Shown: positions 24,734 through 33,134 of the stretch, piece after piece | How the letters are laid out: each line of letters starts with the position of its first letter | How positions within the stretch are numbered: the stretch's first letter is position 1 | Origin: Actinosynnema pretiosum | Lineage (GTDB): Bacteria; Actinomycetota; Actinomycetes; Mycobacteriales; Pseudonocardiaceae | Direction of reading: 5' to 3' | Length of the DNA: 64,000 bases | Assembly (NCBI RefSeq): GCF_024171695.1 | Contig: NZ_JAMTCF010000011.1 | Coordinates: 171,498-235,497, forward strand | Made by a program: the position numbers and the translations under genes | The notes under the pieces: generated by a model | Told to the model about the DNA's origin: nothing | Databases searched by the model: none | What the model saw: the letters and a program-made list of their open reading frames with translations, nothing else

Positions 24734-26250
24734 CGGGCGACCTCCTTGGCGTTGTGCCGCATCATGTCCGCGTAGTTGCGCACCCGCTGGTCGAACGCGT
24801 CCCCGTACAGCAGGCACACCTCGACCCCCTGGTCCGCCGCCACCTGGTTCAGCACCGAGGCGCGCTGCGCGAGGTTCGGCTCGGTGAACACCGCGCGCAC
24901 CCCCAGGTTCCGCACCGTCCCGGTCAACTTCCGCACGTCCTCGACGCTCGGCTCCTGCGCCGGGTTCGGCACCACGAAACCGGCGACGGTCAGGTCGTAA
25001 GCGCTGGCGAGGTAGCCGAACCCGTCGTGCGTGGTGATCAGCTGCCGCCGGTCGGCGGGCACGCTCGCGATGGTCTGGCGGACCTCGCCGTCGAGCGCGT
25101 CCAGCTCGGCCGCGTACTCGCGCGCGTTCCGGTCGTACTCCTGCGCGTTCGCCGGGTCGGCGGTGCGCAGCGTGTCGCGGATCAGCTCCACGTAGGCGCG
25201 CGCGTTGCGCACGTCCTGCCACAGGTGCGGGTCGATCTCGCCGTGCACGTGCTTGCCCAGCACCGCCTGCGGCAGCTGGTGCACCTGCGCCCCCGGAGCC
25301 CCGAGGAACCCGAACCGGGGATCGTCGGGGACCGCGCTGAGCGTCTTGTTGGGCACCTCGATCACCGCGTCCTGAGCCGCGACGACGTGCTGCGCGGTCC
25401 CGCCCCCCTCGTCGTTGAACGTGTACAGCTCACCGCTGTCCAGGTCGACGGTCAGGTCGGTGTGCCCCTTGCCCAGCACGGTCTTCCCGGTCTCGGCGGG
25501 GTTGACCCCGACCGCGAAGGTGAAGGTGTTCTCCCCGAGCGGCGCGGGCGCGCCCCCGTCGTTGACCAGTGCCGCGCTCAACGTCAACCGGTAGACACCG
25601 GGTTCGGTGAACGCCCAGTTCAGGTGCGTGTGCGCGGCGGGCGGCAACGTCGTGGAGTCCACTTCGGACAGCCCGTCGCCGGAGTCGAAGTAGGGCACCG
25701 GCTTGCCCAGCGACTCGGTCAGGTAGACCGCCAACTTCCCCGGCCCCTCGACGGCGGTGGCCGTGAGCCGAACCTCGGACGTCCTGGTAGCCCCCCGCTC
25801 CTTCCCGTCCCCCCGAACCCGGAGCCCGAGCCACAGCACGTCCAGCCCGACGTCCTCGACCAGCGGGATCACGTTGGCCCCGTACGTCTCCGCCGACTCG
25901 GCGAGCGACACGTTGGGCGCGCCGTCCGCGAGGTTGGCGTCGATGGCCTTGATCAGCCGCTGCTCCTCCAGCAGCAGGTGGTTGGTGAACGCGACCTGCG
26001 CCCCCACCACCTTCTTGACGTCGGCGGGCGTCGGCTCGTACGAGTGCGGATCCCCACCCGCAGGCACCACCGAGTCAACCCGAACCCGCTCCCCGCCAAC
26101 GTTCCGCACCAGGTCGGCGAGGATCTCGGTGGTGGTGACCACAGCGATCCCGTCCCCACCGCCACGCCCGGCCCCGGCAGAGCACCCGCCAACCGCGAGA
26201 CCGGCCACGAGCAGGGCGGCGGTGACGCGCGAGGGCGCACGCACGCGCAT
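24721..26250 (-). CDS. ZnuA-type zinc-binding lipoprotein with inserted anchored repeat
   Basis: A 509-residue lipoprotein (VGGC, Cys23). The N-terminal lobe of a cluster 9 zinc-binding protein (GGDPHSYEP) and the C-terminal lobe (EIDPHLWQD, TTHDGFGYLA, GDAFDQ) carry the usual His/Asp metal ligands. Between them lies a ~205-residue insert made of anchored-repeat sequence, with HLNWAFTEPGVY. In the insert the repeat's C-terminal part comes before its N-terminal part. ATG 26250 is chosen although GGAGG is about 11 bases away; an upstream in-frame GTG exists. First gene of the zinc-import operon. Confidence 0.9.
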   Translation of the reverse strand: MRVRAPSRVTAALLVAGLAVGGCSAGAGRGGGDGIAVVTTTEILADLVRNVGGERVRVDSVVPAGGDPHSYEPTPADVKKVVGAQVAFTNHLLLEEQRLIKAIDANLADGAPNVSLAESAETYGANVIPLVEDVGLDVLWLGLRVRGDGKERGATRTSEVRLTATAVEGPGKLAVYLTESLGKPVPYFDSGDGLSEVDSTTLPPAAHTHLNWAFTEPGVYRLTLSAALVNDGGAPAPLGENTFTFAVGVNPAETGKTVLGKGHTDLTVDLDSGELYTFNDEGGGTAQHVVAAQDAVIEVPNKTLSAVPDDPRFGFLGAPGAQVHQLPQAVLGKHVHGEIDPHLWQDVRNARAYVELIRDTLRTADPANAQEYDRNAREYAAELDALDGEVRQTIASVPADRRQLITTHDGFGYLASAYDLTVAGFVVPNPAQEPSVEDVRKLTGTVRNLGVRAVFTEPNLAQRASVLNQVAADQGVEVCLLYGDAFDQRVRNYADMMRHNAKEVARCLG

Positions 26251-26298
26251 GTCTTCGAACACCTCCAGACGCCCCACCTGAACAGGTAGGGCCCTGTG

Positions 26299-26327
26299 AA
26301 GCTAATACAAACGACAACCATTTTCAA
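26299..26327 (-). promoter_or_regulatory. Zur box and promoter of the zinc ABC operon
   Basis: Read on the minus strand: -35 TTGAAA (26327-26322), a 17-bp spacer and -10 TAGCTT (26304-26299). The box TGAAAATGGTTGTCG (26326-26312) covers the -35. Element order and spacing equal those at 15430-15458. Confidence 0.75.
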
Positions 26328-26396
26328 TGTGCAGGTGGGGGTCACCACCGCACCCCCGTTGGGTGCACAATTCCCCCAGCACAAGGAGGAGCGCAC

Positions 26397-26942
26397 GTGG
26401 ACGACACCATCGCCCGGATCCGGACCAAGCTGACCCGCCTGCAAGCGGACGAACGCCTCATCGCGACCGTCGCGCCCACCTGACTGCACGGCCACCTGAA
26501 CCCACCGGCGTCGGAAGCCGAGGTCCAGGCGTTCGAGCGCGAGCAGAACGTCACCCTCCCGCAGGCCTACCGCCGCTTCCTGCTGGAACTGGGCGACGGA
26601 GGCGTGGGTCCGCACTACGGCGTGCTCCCCCTGCGCGAGTGGTCCCTGGGGGAGTCGGAGTGGCCTGCCCAGGAAAGCCCCTTCGACCTGGGCCGCAACC
26701 GTAAGGAGTGGTGGGAGGGCACCTGGGAGGACGACGACCACCCGTACCGGGGCACGATCTCCGTCGTGCACCAGGGGTGCGAGAACTACACCCTGCTCAT
26801 CGTGACCGGCCAGTGCCGGGGCAGGCTGCTCGACGCCTCCCTCGACGCCAGTTTCGCGCAGGTCCGGGGCGACGAGGACTTCCTGGCCTGGTACGAGCGC
26901 TGGCTGGACGAGGTGCTGGCCGGCCGAGGGCGTTGGGCCTAG
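26397..26942 (+). pseudogene. SMI1/KNR4-family immunity-type gene, broken by nonsense codon
   Basis: AAGGAGGAG precedes GTG 26397, and the frame opens with 28 codons before TGA at 26481-26483. The same frame then continues without interruption to 26942. After the stop, LNPPASEAEVQAFEREQ, LPQAYRRFLLELGDGGVGPHYG and the C-terminal FLAWYERWLDEVL match the SMI1/KNR4 (SUKH) fold, a common immunity domain against polymorphic toxins. A single base change explains the loss; internal re-initiation at GTG 26604 would omit much of the fold. It ends on the same CTAG palindrome as the convergent toxin-like gene. Confidence 0.75.
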
Positions 26943-29900
26943 TCCTCCTTCGCCGGGAGCCCGAAGAACTCGCGCAGCATCCTGGTCAACGCGCTGCGCA
27001 GCTTGTTGTTGCTCAGGGTCCTCCAGTCCGAGTGATCCTCGAGCCTGGCCGAGACCCAGGTTTCCACCAGTTCGTACTCGCGCCTCTCCAGTTCCCGCCT
27101 GCCCGCCCGGTTCTCCTTCTCGTTCCGCTTGTCGCGTTCCTGCTGCTCGGGGCTGTCGGCGTGCGGGGCGGTCTGGGCGTCTTCGACCCGCAGGTTGGCC
27201 GCGGCCGACTCGGCGCCCTTGGCGGACATCGGGTACGTGCCCCGCCCACCCGGTTGCTTCTCTTCGCTCTCGTGCTTGTTGAACGCCTCGTGGAAGGTCA
27301 GCTTGCCTTCCTTGATGAGGTCCAGCGTCATGGCGCCGTGCAGAGCGGCCCGCGTGTTGCGGGCGACCTCGCGGCCGAACATGAGGAAGGTGAGCTTCGC
27401 GAGCATGGGTCGGTCGGCTTCGTCGACCGACTTCGGGAACTTCCCCTTCAGCATGAACTGGTGCATCGCGGTGGCGACCTCGGAGTCCTTCAGGCCGGTG
27501 TCCTTGATCTTCTGCGTGACCTCCGAGTACTTCTTCACGCCGAGGACGTAACCGCCGCGCCCCTTCCGCCACCGGACCTCGTGCACGGTGATCGCGTCCT
27601 CCCCGGCCCCCACCCGGTACCGGTGCCAGCCAAGCCGCTTCTGGAGCTTCACCAGGGCCCCGCTGCCCAGGAGGTAGGCCTCGGGGCTGTCCAGGTGCAC
27701 GGTCCCCTTCTGCAGGTTCTCGTACTGCGTCCAGGCGCCGTGGTTCTTCGCCCGCGCCTCGGACTGCACGGTGTGGATCACCTGCTTCACCAGGGCCCGC
27801 AACTCCTTGTGCTCCAGCAAGGTGGGGGCGCTCCGCAGGGTCTGCACGTGCACCAGCTGCCCGAGGTGGGGGGACTGCTCCACGACCAGCTTCGCGGGCA
27901 CGGAGTGCCGCTGCCCGATCTTCCTGGTCCCCCGCTCGGCCTCCTCCACGGTGGGCTTGCGCGCCAGCATCCGCTCCGCGTCCCGGATCGCCCCCGCGTG
28001 GTCCGGCTTGCCCTTCGCGCCACCCGCCCCGCCGCCCCCGAACGCCCCCTTCGCCTTGCCCCACAACGACTTCGCCGCCGTGACGACCTTGCCCACCACC
28101 CAGTCCACGGCCTTGTTCACCGGCTTCGCCAGCGACTGGACGAAACCGCGCACCTTCGACGCCAGGCCGCCGATGCCCAGGACGGCCGCCAGTGCGCCGA
28201 TCAGCACGGGCACCGAGGTCGCCAGCGCGTTCTCGATCAGCGCCGGGACGCCGCCTCCGCCGCCCGCCGCCACCGCGACGACCGCGTCCAGCACGGCGTT
28301 CACGAACTGCGCGATCTGTCCCGCCCGCTCCACCACGAACGACACCAGGTCCACGATCGCCTTCACGGCCTTGGCGAACGCCGACGCCGGGTTCAGCAGC
28401 GAGATGATCCAGGTGACGCCCGCGACCAGCACGGTCGGCAGCAGAAACGCGCTGATCTTGCCCAGCAGCCCGCCCTTCAGGTCGCCGACCTGGTCCTTCA
28501 CCTCGGCCCACGCGCCGCCGATGCCCTCGGACCGGACCTTCCGCGCCAGCGGCAGCGAGGACTCGGCCGCGCTCACCGCCTGTTCCGGCACGCCCTTCGC
28601 CACGACCCTGCCCCGGATCGCCGACCAGGTCAGGCCCAGCAGGTCGCCGACCACGCCCAGCACGCCGCGCAGGTCGAACTTCTCCGGCAGCCGCAGGCCC
28701 GCCGACGACAGGGCGCCCACCAGCCAGCCCAGCACGCCCTTGCGCAGGTGCTCGCCGATGTTCGCCAGGAAGCCGCGCAGGCCCGCGCCGACCGCCGACG
28801 CGAAGTTCGCCAGGAAGCCGATCGGGTCCTTCAGGATCGCGCCGACCGCCGACGCCGCCTTCGCGAGCACGCCCAGCAGCAGGTTCTTCAGCTCCAGCAC
28901 GGTGCCGACCACGCCCACGACCGCGTTCTTCGCCTTCGCGACCAGGCCCTGGCCCGCCACCCGCTCGGCCTCGATCGCCTCGTCGACCGACGCCAGCGCG
29001 CCCCGGTACCTCTCGCTCACCGCCTGGACCAGCGCCTCGCCCTTGGCGTCCACGGTCCCGGTCAGCTCGTCGAACCGCTCCGCGAACCCGGCCGCCGCCC
29101 GGCCGCCGATCGCGCGCAGGCCCGGCGCCAGCGAGTTCACCGCCGCGCGCAGCTCGGCCCGTCCCGCCGCGACCCGCTGCTTCGCCCGGTTCAGCTCGCC
29201 ACCGACCAGGTCCGCGACGCCGCCGACGACCTGCCGCATCCGCGTCACGTACAGCTCCCGCGACCGCGCGAAGATCTGCCCGGCCTCCTCGGGCAGCCCG
29301 GCGAACTTGTCCTTCACCCACCGCGCCTTGCCCGCGAGCCCCGAGTACCGCTTCTCCTTGTACGCGTCCATGCGCCGCTCGTGGTCCGCGCTGAACGCCG
29401 CCCGCGCCGCCCGCTCGCCCTCGGTGAACCGCGCGTCGACCTTCCCGTCCAGGTCGCCGAGGATCTTCTCCACGTCGGCGCGCGTGCCGTCGAACACCTT
29501 CTGCAGCGTCGCGGTCACCTGCGCCCGCGCGGCCTCGTCCGCGTCCTTCGCGCCGTGCTTGCCCGCGCCGACCTGCGAGTGCGCCTGCTTGCCCGCGGCC
29601 GAGAACTCCGCCATCACCGCCGCGCCCTGCCCCGCCGCGAACGCCCTGCTGTCCGCGTGAGCCGACGCCTCCGCGCCCCGCACCCGGCCCGGCGCGCCCG
29701 CCGCGTGCTCGGCGCTCTCCCGCTTGGCCGCGAGCGCGTCGGTGAACTCGGGCTCGTTCGCCCGCGCCAGCTGCTCCTCGGTGACGTCCGCGCGCGCCAG
29801 GTCCTCGTCCACCTCACGCGGCCCGGCGGACAGGTCGAGCGCGGCAGCAGGTGCCGGGGCGGGGACCGCGCCCGCCGGATCGGGCGCGGTCAACCGTGGC

Positions 29901-30559
29901 ACCGGGCGCTCCGGACCCAGCGGCGTCACCGGCTTCTCGCGCGCGCCGGACGTGTCGGGCGCGGCGGCGGTGGCCCGTTCGAGCGGCCCGGCGACGGCGG
30001 CTCGCCCCGCACCGACCGGCCCGCGCACCCGCTCCCGCACCACGTCGACCTTGGACGAGCCCGCGAGCCCGTCCGCCTCGTCCAGGTTCCTGGGCGCCTG
30101 CGCCGAGATCGCTTCCTCGACCGCCCGCACGAACCCGGCCCGGTCGAACACCCCAGGCTCCGCCGCCCCCATCCGCTCGGCGTTGACGACCTTGCCCTGT
30201 GCCTCCCGGTCGTCGACCGGGGCCTTGGCGGCCTGCTGCGCCTCACCGGCCTCGGCGGCGGCCGAGGGGTGCCGGGCGGCGACCCGCTGCCGCGCCGCGA
30301 CCTCGGCCTGGAACACCCCGAGGTTCCCCTCGGCCTCCACGGCGCCACCGGACACCCGCTCCTCGGCCCGCTGGCCACCGCCCCCCATGACCCCCGCGAT
30401 CGCCCGGTTGCCCGCAGCCGACTGCAACCGCTGCACTGCGGCGAACCCACCGTGGCGCTGACCGGCTTGGACGGCCTTGGCGGGGTTGGCGGGTTTGGCT
30501 TGGGGCTTGCGCGCTGCCGCCTGCTGCTGGGGCTCGGCGACCCGTTCTTCGGCCTTCAC
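26939..30559 (-). CDS. large eCIS-cargo/polymorphic-toxin-like protein
   Basis: A 1206-residue protein without signal peptide. AVQRLQSAAGNRAIAGVM (41-58) is the QxxAGN-type N-terminal tag found on many actinobacterial eCIS-linked (DUF4157-type) proteins. A long charged Ala-rich helical region, hydrophobic helices about residues 580-800 and a KPVNKAVDWVVGK segment (about 812-824) follow; this core recurs in such proteins. The last ~350 residues are polar, Lys/His-rich and distinct, and are the likely effector domain, unrecognised. GTG 30559 follows CTGGAGG. The adjacent SMI1/KNR4 remnant supports a toxin/immunity reading. No eCIS structural genes lie in the window. Confidence 0.7.
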   Translation of the reverse strand: MKAEERVAEPQQQAAARKPQAKPANPAKAVQAGQRHGGFAAVQRLQSAAGNRAIAGVMGGGGQRAEERVSGGAVEAEGNLGVFQAEVAARQRVAARHPSAAAEAGEAQQAAKAPVDDREAQGKVVNAERMGAAEPGVFDRAGFVRAVEEAISAQAPRNLDEADGLAGSSKVDVVRERVRGPVGAGRAAVAGPLERATAAAPDTSGAREKPVTPLGPERPVPRLTAPDPAGAVPAPAPAAALDLSAGPREVDEDLARADVTEEQLARANEPEFTDALAAKRESAEHAAGAPGRVRGAEASAHADSRAFAAGQGAAVMAEFSAAGKQAHSQVGAGKHGAKDADEAARAQVTATLQKVFDGTRADVEKILGDLDGKVDARFTEGERAARAAFSADHERRMDAYKEKRYSGLAGKARWVKDKFAGLPEEAGQIFARSRELYVTRMRQVVGGVADLVGGELNRAKQRVAAGRAELRAAVNSLAPGLRAIGGRAAAGFAERFDELTGTVDAKGEALVQAVSERYRGALASVDEAIEAERVAGQGLVAKAKNAVVGVVGTVLELKNLLLGVLAKAASAVGAILKDPIGFLANFASAVGAGLRGFLANIGEHLRKGVLGWLVGALSSAGLRLPEKFDLRGVLGVVGDLLGLTWSAIRGRVVAKGVPEQAVSAAESSLPLARKVRSEGIGGAWAEVKDQVGDLKGGLLGKISAFLLPTVLVAGVTWIISLLNPASAFAKAVKAIVDLVSFVVERAGQIAQFVNAVLDAVVAVAAGGGGGVPALIENALATSVPVLIGALAAVLGIGGLASKVRGFVQSLAKPVNKAVDWVVGKVVTAAKSLWGKAKGAFGGGGAGGAKGKPDHAGAIRDAERMLARKPTVEEAERGTRKIGQRHSVPAKLVVEQSPHLGQLVHVQTLRSAPTLLEHKELRALVKQVIHTVQSEARAKNHGAWTQYENLQKGTVHLDSPEAYLLGSGALVKLQKRLGWHRYRVGAGEDAITVHEVRWRKGRGGYVLGVKKYSEVTQKIKDTGLKDSEVATAMHQFMLKGKFPKSVDEADRPMLAKLTFLMFGREVARNTRAALHGAMTLDLIKEGKLTFHEAFNKHESEEKQPGGRGTYPMSAKGAESAAANLRVEDAQTAPHADSPEQQERDKRNEKENRAGRRELERREYELVETWVSARLEDHSDWRTLSNNKLRSALTRMLREFFGLPAKED

Positions 30560-31034
30560 GGAGCCTCCAGGACACGTGGGCGGAGATCACCGTCAGTGTC
30601 TTGTGGCGTGGAGGGGTGGTCACCGTACGGGGGAACGGCCACGCGCGCGCTCACCACTGCCCCCAAGGGCAACGCGCACCAGTTGCCCCCAACCTTCAGC
30701 GGTCGCTGGAGCCGCAACCGGTCGCTGCGACAGACAGCTGTGGCAGGGAGCCGCAACCGGTCGCTGCGGTAGCCAGTTATGGCAGGCAGTTGCGACAGGC
30801 AGGCGCAACTGGCTGTCGCAATGGTGAGACTTTTCGTCGTGGTTGATGGGGGCTCGATGTGGTGCGGGATGAGGATGGCCGCATCGAACGCGGTGGCTCG
30901 GCGTGGGCAGCAGCGCAGCGTGACCAGGAGTTACCAGCTCTTGAGCGGTGACACGGGGCACGTTCACCCTGGGCTTGGATGCGGGGGGTGTGCCCGGTTG
31001 ACCGCCTTTCGCCATGCGACAGCGTCGTGCTGGG
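30560..31034. other. 475-bp intergenic region, no gene seen
   Basis: No convincing coding frame. The left part is the promoter region of the 1206-residue protein gene. The middle (30709-30821) holds direct and inverted repeats. The right part shows no recognisable structure. Confidence 0.6.
30709..30821. repeat. clustered direct and inverted repeats
   Basis: GAGCCGCAACCGGTCGCTGCG occurs at 30709-30729 and again at 30748-30768 (39-bp period). TTGCGACAG (30790-30798) is inverted at 30813-30821 (CTGTCGCAA). Variants of GTTGCGACAG / GCAACTGG / GGTCGCTG fill the gaps. Function unknown. Confidence 0.75.
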
Positions 31035-31580
31035 TCAGGGGAACAGCAGGCGGGCTGCCGCTCTGGCCAGGGCTTCGGGGTCCTCGCCCGGCCGGGACAG
31101 CGCGCCGGTGTTCCACAGGGTCGCGAAGCCGTGCACCAGGGACCACGCGGCGACCTTCGCGGTGTCCGGGTCGGGCGCGGAGGTCGCCCCCGCGCCGCTC
31201 GCCAGGATCTCGCCCGCCCGTGCCTGCGCCGTTCGCAGGTCCTCGTCCTCCGGGTGGTGCAGGTCCGGGCGGAACATCACCTCGAAGTGCGCCCGGTGCT
31301 CCACCGCGAAGCGCACGTAGGCCACCCCGATCTCGGTGAAGTCACCACCCGCGTCCCTCGTCGCCGCCAGCGCGTCCGACAGGAGCACGAAGCCCTCCGT
31401 CGCCAGCGCGGTCAGCAGCCCCGCCTTGTCCTTGAAGTGGTGCACCGGACCGGCGTGCGAGACGCCGACCCTGCGTGCCAGATCACGCAGGCTGACCGCC
31501 GCCGGACCGCTCTCGGTGATCGCGGTGACCGCAGCGGCCAGCACCGCTCGCCTCAGGTCGCCGTGGTGGTACGGGCTCAT
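31035..31580 (-). CDS. TetR/WHG-family regulator of DoxX gene
   Basis: A 181-residue TetR-type regulator: HTH in residues ~8-55 (LARRVGVSHAGPVHHFKDKAGLL) and a WHG-type ligand domain (WSLVHGFATLWNTGAL). Divergent from a DoxX-like membrane protein; the gap has two copies of a 15-bp palindromic operator. Probable repressor of itself and doxX. Ligand unknown. Confidence 0.9.
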   Translation of the reverse strand: MSPYHHGDLRRAVLAAAVTAITESGPAAVSLRDLARRVGVSHAGPVHHFKDKAGLLTALATEGFVLLSDALAATRDAGGDFTEIGVAYVRFAVEHRAHFEVMFRPDLHHPEDEDLRTAQARAGEILASGAGATSAPDPDTAKVAAWSLVHGFATLWNTGALSRPGEDPEALARAAARLLFP

Positions 31581-31594
31581 GCTCCGCAGTCTAT

Positions 31595-31644
31595 CTAGTC
31601 ATTGACAAGATGTGGTGCCCGAGAGCAATCTTGTCGCTGACAAG
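31595..31644. promoter_or_regulatory. two 15-bp TetR operators
   Basis: CTAGTCATTGACAAG (31595-31609) and CTTGTCGCTGACAAG (31630-31644) are copies of one palindromic motif CTTGTC-nnn-GACAAG, one of them imperfect, 35 bp apart centre to centre, between divergent TetR and DoxX genes. Confidence 0.75.
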
Positions 31645-31718
31645 TTCAGGTGTCCGATGTCCGGACCTCAGATGTTCGGGCGTCAGGTGTTCAGGTCGGG
31701 TCGCTCCGGGAGGTCGCG

Positions 31719-32195
31719 GTGGTTCCGTTCGTCGTGTTGGTCGTGGTCTCGCTCCTCGGGCTCGTCTTGCGGCGGCATTGGTCGTTCGCCCTACGGTGCG
31801 GGCTGGCGGCGATGTTCCTGGTCACGGGGATCTCACACTTCGTCGGGATGCGCGACGAGCTGATCGCGATGGTGCCGCCCGCACTGCCCGCGCCTGCCCT
31901 GCTGGTCACGCTGACCGGCCTGCTCGAACTCGCGGGTGCGGTCGGGTTGCTCTGGACGCGCACCTCGCCCTGGGCGGCTGCCGGACTGGGCGCGCTGCTG
32001 GTGGCGATGTTCCCGGCGAACGTCCACGCGGCCCGGCAAGGACTGTCACCCTCGTTCGGTGACCAACTCCTGCCGCGCACCCTGCTGCAGGTCGTGTTCC
32101 TGGCCGCTGCGGTGGCCGTGGTGGTGCACCACCGGCGGGGCGCGGTCACCGCAGCGGGAACCTCTGAGCGGTCCGACCGGCGCGTTGACCGGTAG
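31719..32195 (+). CDS. DoxX-like membrane protein
   Basis: A 158-residue integral membrane protein with four hydrophobic helices, including LAAMFLVTGISHFVGM and LTGLLELAGAVGLL, the DoxX/SURF4-like pattern. GTG 31719 is chosen because GGGAGG lies five bases upstream; the frame is open back to 31650 through repetitive DNA that overlaps the operator zone. Family members take part in thiol or quinone redox processes; the substrate here is unknown. Controlled by the divergent TetR gene. Confidence 0.85.
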   Translation: MVPFVVLVVVSLLGLVLRRHWSFALRCGLAAMFLVTGISHFVGMRDELIAMVPPALPAPALLVTLTGLLELAGAVGLLWTRTSPWAAAGLGALLVAMFPANVHAARQGLSPSFGDQLLPRTLLQVVFLAAAVAVVVHHRRGAVTAAGTSERSDRRVDR

Positions 32196-32374
32196 CGAAT
32201 CGACAGCCACCGCTTGGTGATCAGTTCAGAACGAGTTTCAGTAGGCAGGTGATCAAGCGGGCCGGGCTGAGCATCGCCTGGTGCGTGCTGGCTCGACGTT
32301 CGGTCTGGGCGCGAAGTCTTCAGAAGTCCTTGAGCCAGGTGAAGGCGCGTGGAAAAATCTAAGAGGGGGCAACC

Positions 32375-32953
32375 GTGGTAGATGGCGTAGAGAAACAGTT
32401 TCAGTGCTACAGAAACATCTTGGATGATTTTTTGGGAGTTGCCTCCGAGATTGGGGAGGTTGCGCCGAGGTCGACCGAGGACGGCCCGGTGCGCTACCTC
32501 TGTTATAAAAATTTTCCCAGCGTGGGGTTGGTTACCGGTTTTACGTACGGCTTGTCTTTGGTGGATCATCCGGCGTGGGGCGCGGAAAAAAGAGAGCTTG
32601 GTATAACGGTTCGCACTGACTCTGTCGAATGGGCAAGGGTTCCTGCGGTCACTATTTCAGGATTGCGTGGAATCGTCCCGTTCAACCCTGGGGACGCGCT
32701 TGGCTACGCTGGAGCCTACGTCCAAGGTTTTAAAATGAATTGTGCGGTACTGGCTGAACCTTTTTTCGATGTGGATGATGAAGTTTTCAATCGGAGGTTC
32801 AGGTGGGGGAGGAGTGGGGATTCCCTTTTGCGTATCGTGGGTGTGTATCCAATCTACTCGGTAGAACGTGAATTCATCTACGAAAATGATTTCAATTCTT
32901 TTTGGGAAATGAAGTGGGATCGTCTGAGTTTGGATCGTGACCCGCTGTTTTAG
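32375..32953 (+). CDS. SUFU-like immunity-type protein, A/T-rich
   Basis: A 192-residue protein. YGLSLVDHPAW near residue 60, ELGITVRTD, PFNPGDALGYA, MNCAVLAEPF and LLRIVGVYPIYSVEREFI follow the suppressor-of-fused fold order, common among bacterial immunity proteins. GTG 32375 has AGGGGG six bases away. Codons are markedly A/T-rich (ATA, AAA, TTT and GAA are common), unlike every neighbour, which implies recent acquisition. No toxin gene is beside it; the nearest candidate is the protein gene at 26939-30559. Confidence 0.7.
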   Translation: MVDGVEKQFQCYRNILDDFLGVASEIGEVAPRSTEDGPVRYLCYKNFPSVGLVTGFTYGLSLVDHPAWGAEKRELGITVRTDSVEWARVPAVTISGLRGIVPFNPGDALGYAGAYVQGFKMNCAVLAEPFFDVDDEVFNRRFRWGRSGDSLLRIVGVYPIYSVEREFIYENDFNSFWEMKWDRLSLDRDPLF

Positions 32954-33134
32954 TTTTGGCAAACGTGGGCGAGTAGGTCGGTGCTGGTTCTGTTGGCGGC
33001 GGCGCGTTGACGATCAGCCGTTGGGTGCGGGCAGATCGGGTGGGTGGTGAGGGTGATCCGCCACCGGTCCACGGGTGGCAGTCAAGTGGCAGCACCGGGA
33101 GCTTCTCCGGCTGTGCACCGCAACGCCCGTCCCC

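Noticed and set aside
25953..29321. 1122-codon minus-strand frame
   Set aside because: Offset shadow of the 1206-residue protein gene that shares its strand; composition Gly/Arg/Ala only.
26708..30772. 1354-codon plus-strand frame opposite the toxin-like gene
   Set aside because: Antisense shadow; no ribosome site, no recognisable domain, dipeptide-repeat composition.
30560..31034. Insertion-sequence remnant
   Set aside because: No transposase frame, terminal inverted repeats or target duplications were visible; only short local repeats.
31650..31718. Upstream GTG start for the DoxX gene
   Set aside because: It would add 23 residues encoded by repeat-like DNA next to the operators and has no ribosome site, whereas GTG 31719 has GGGAGG.
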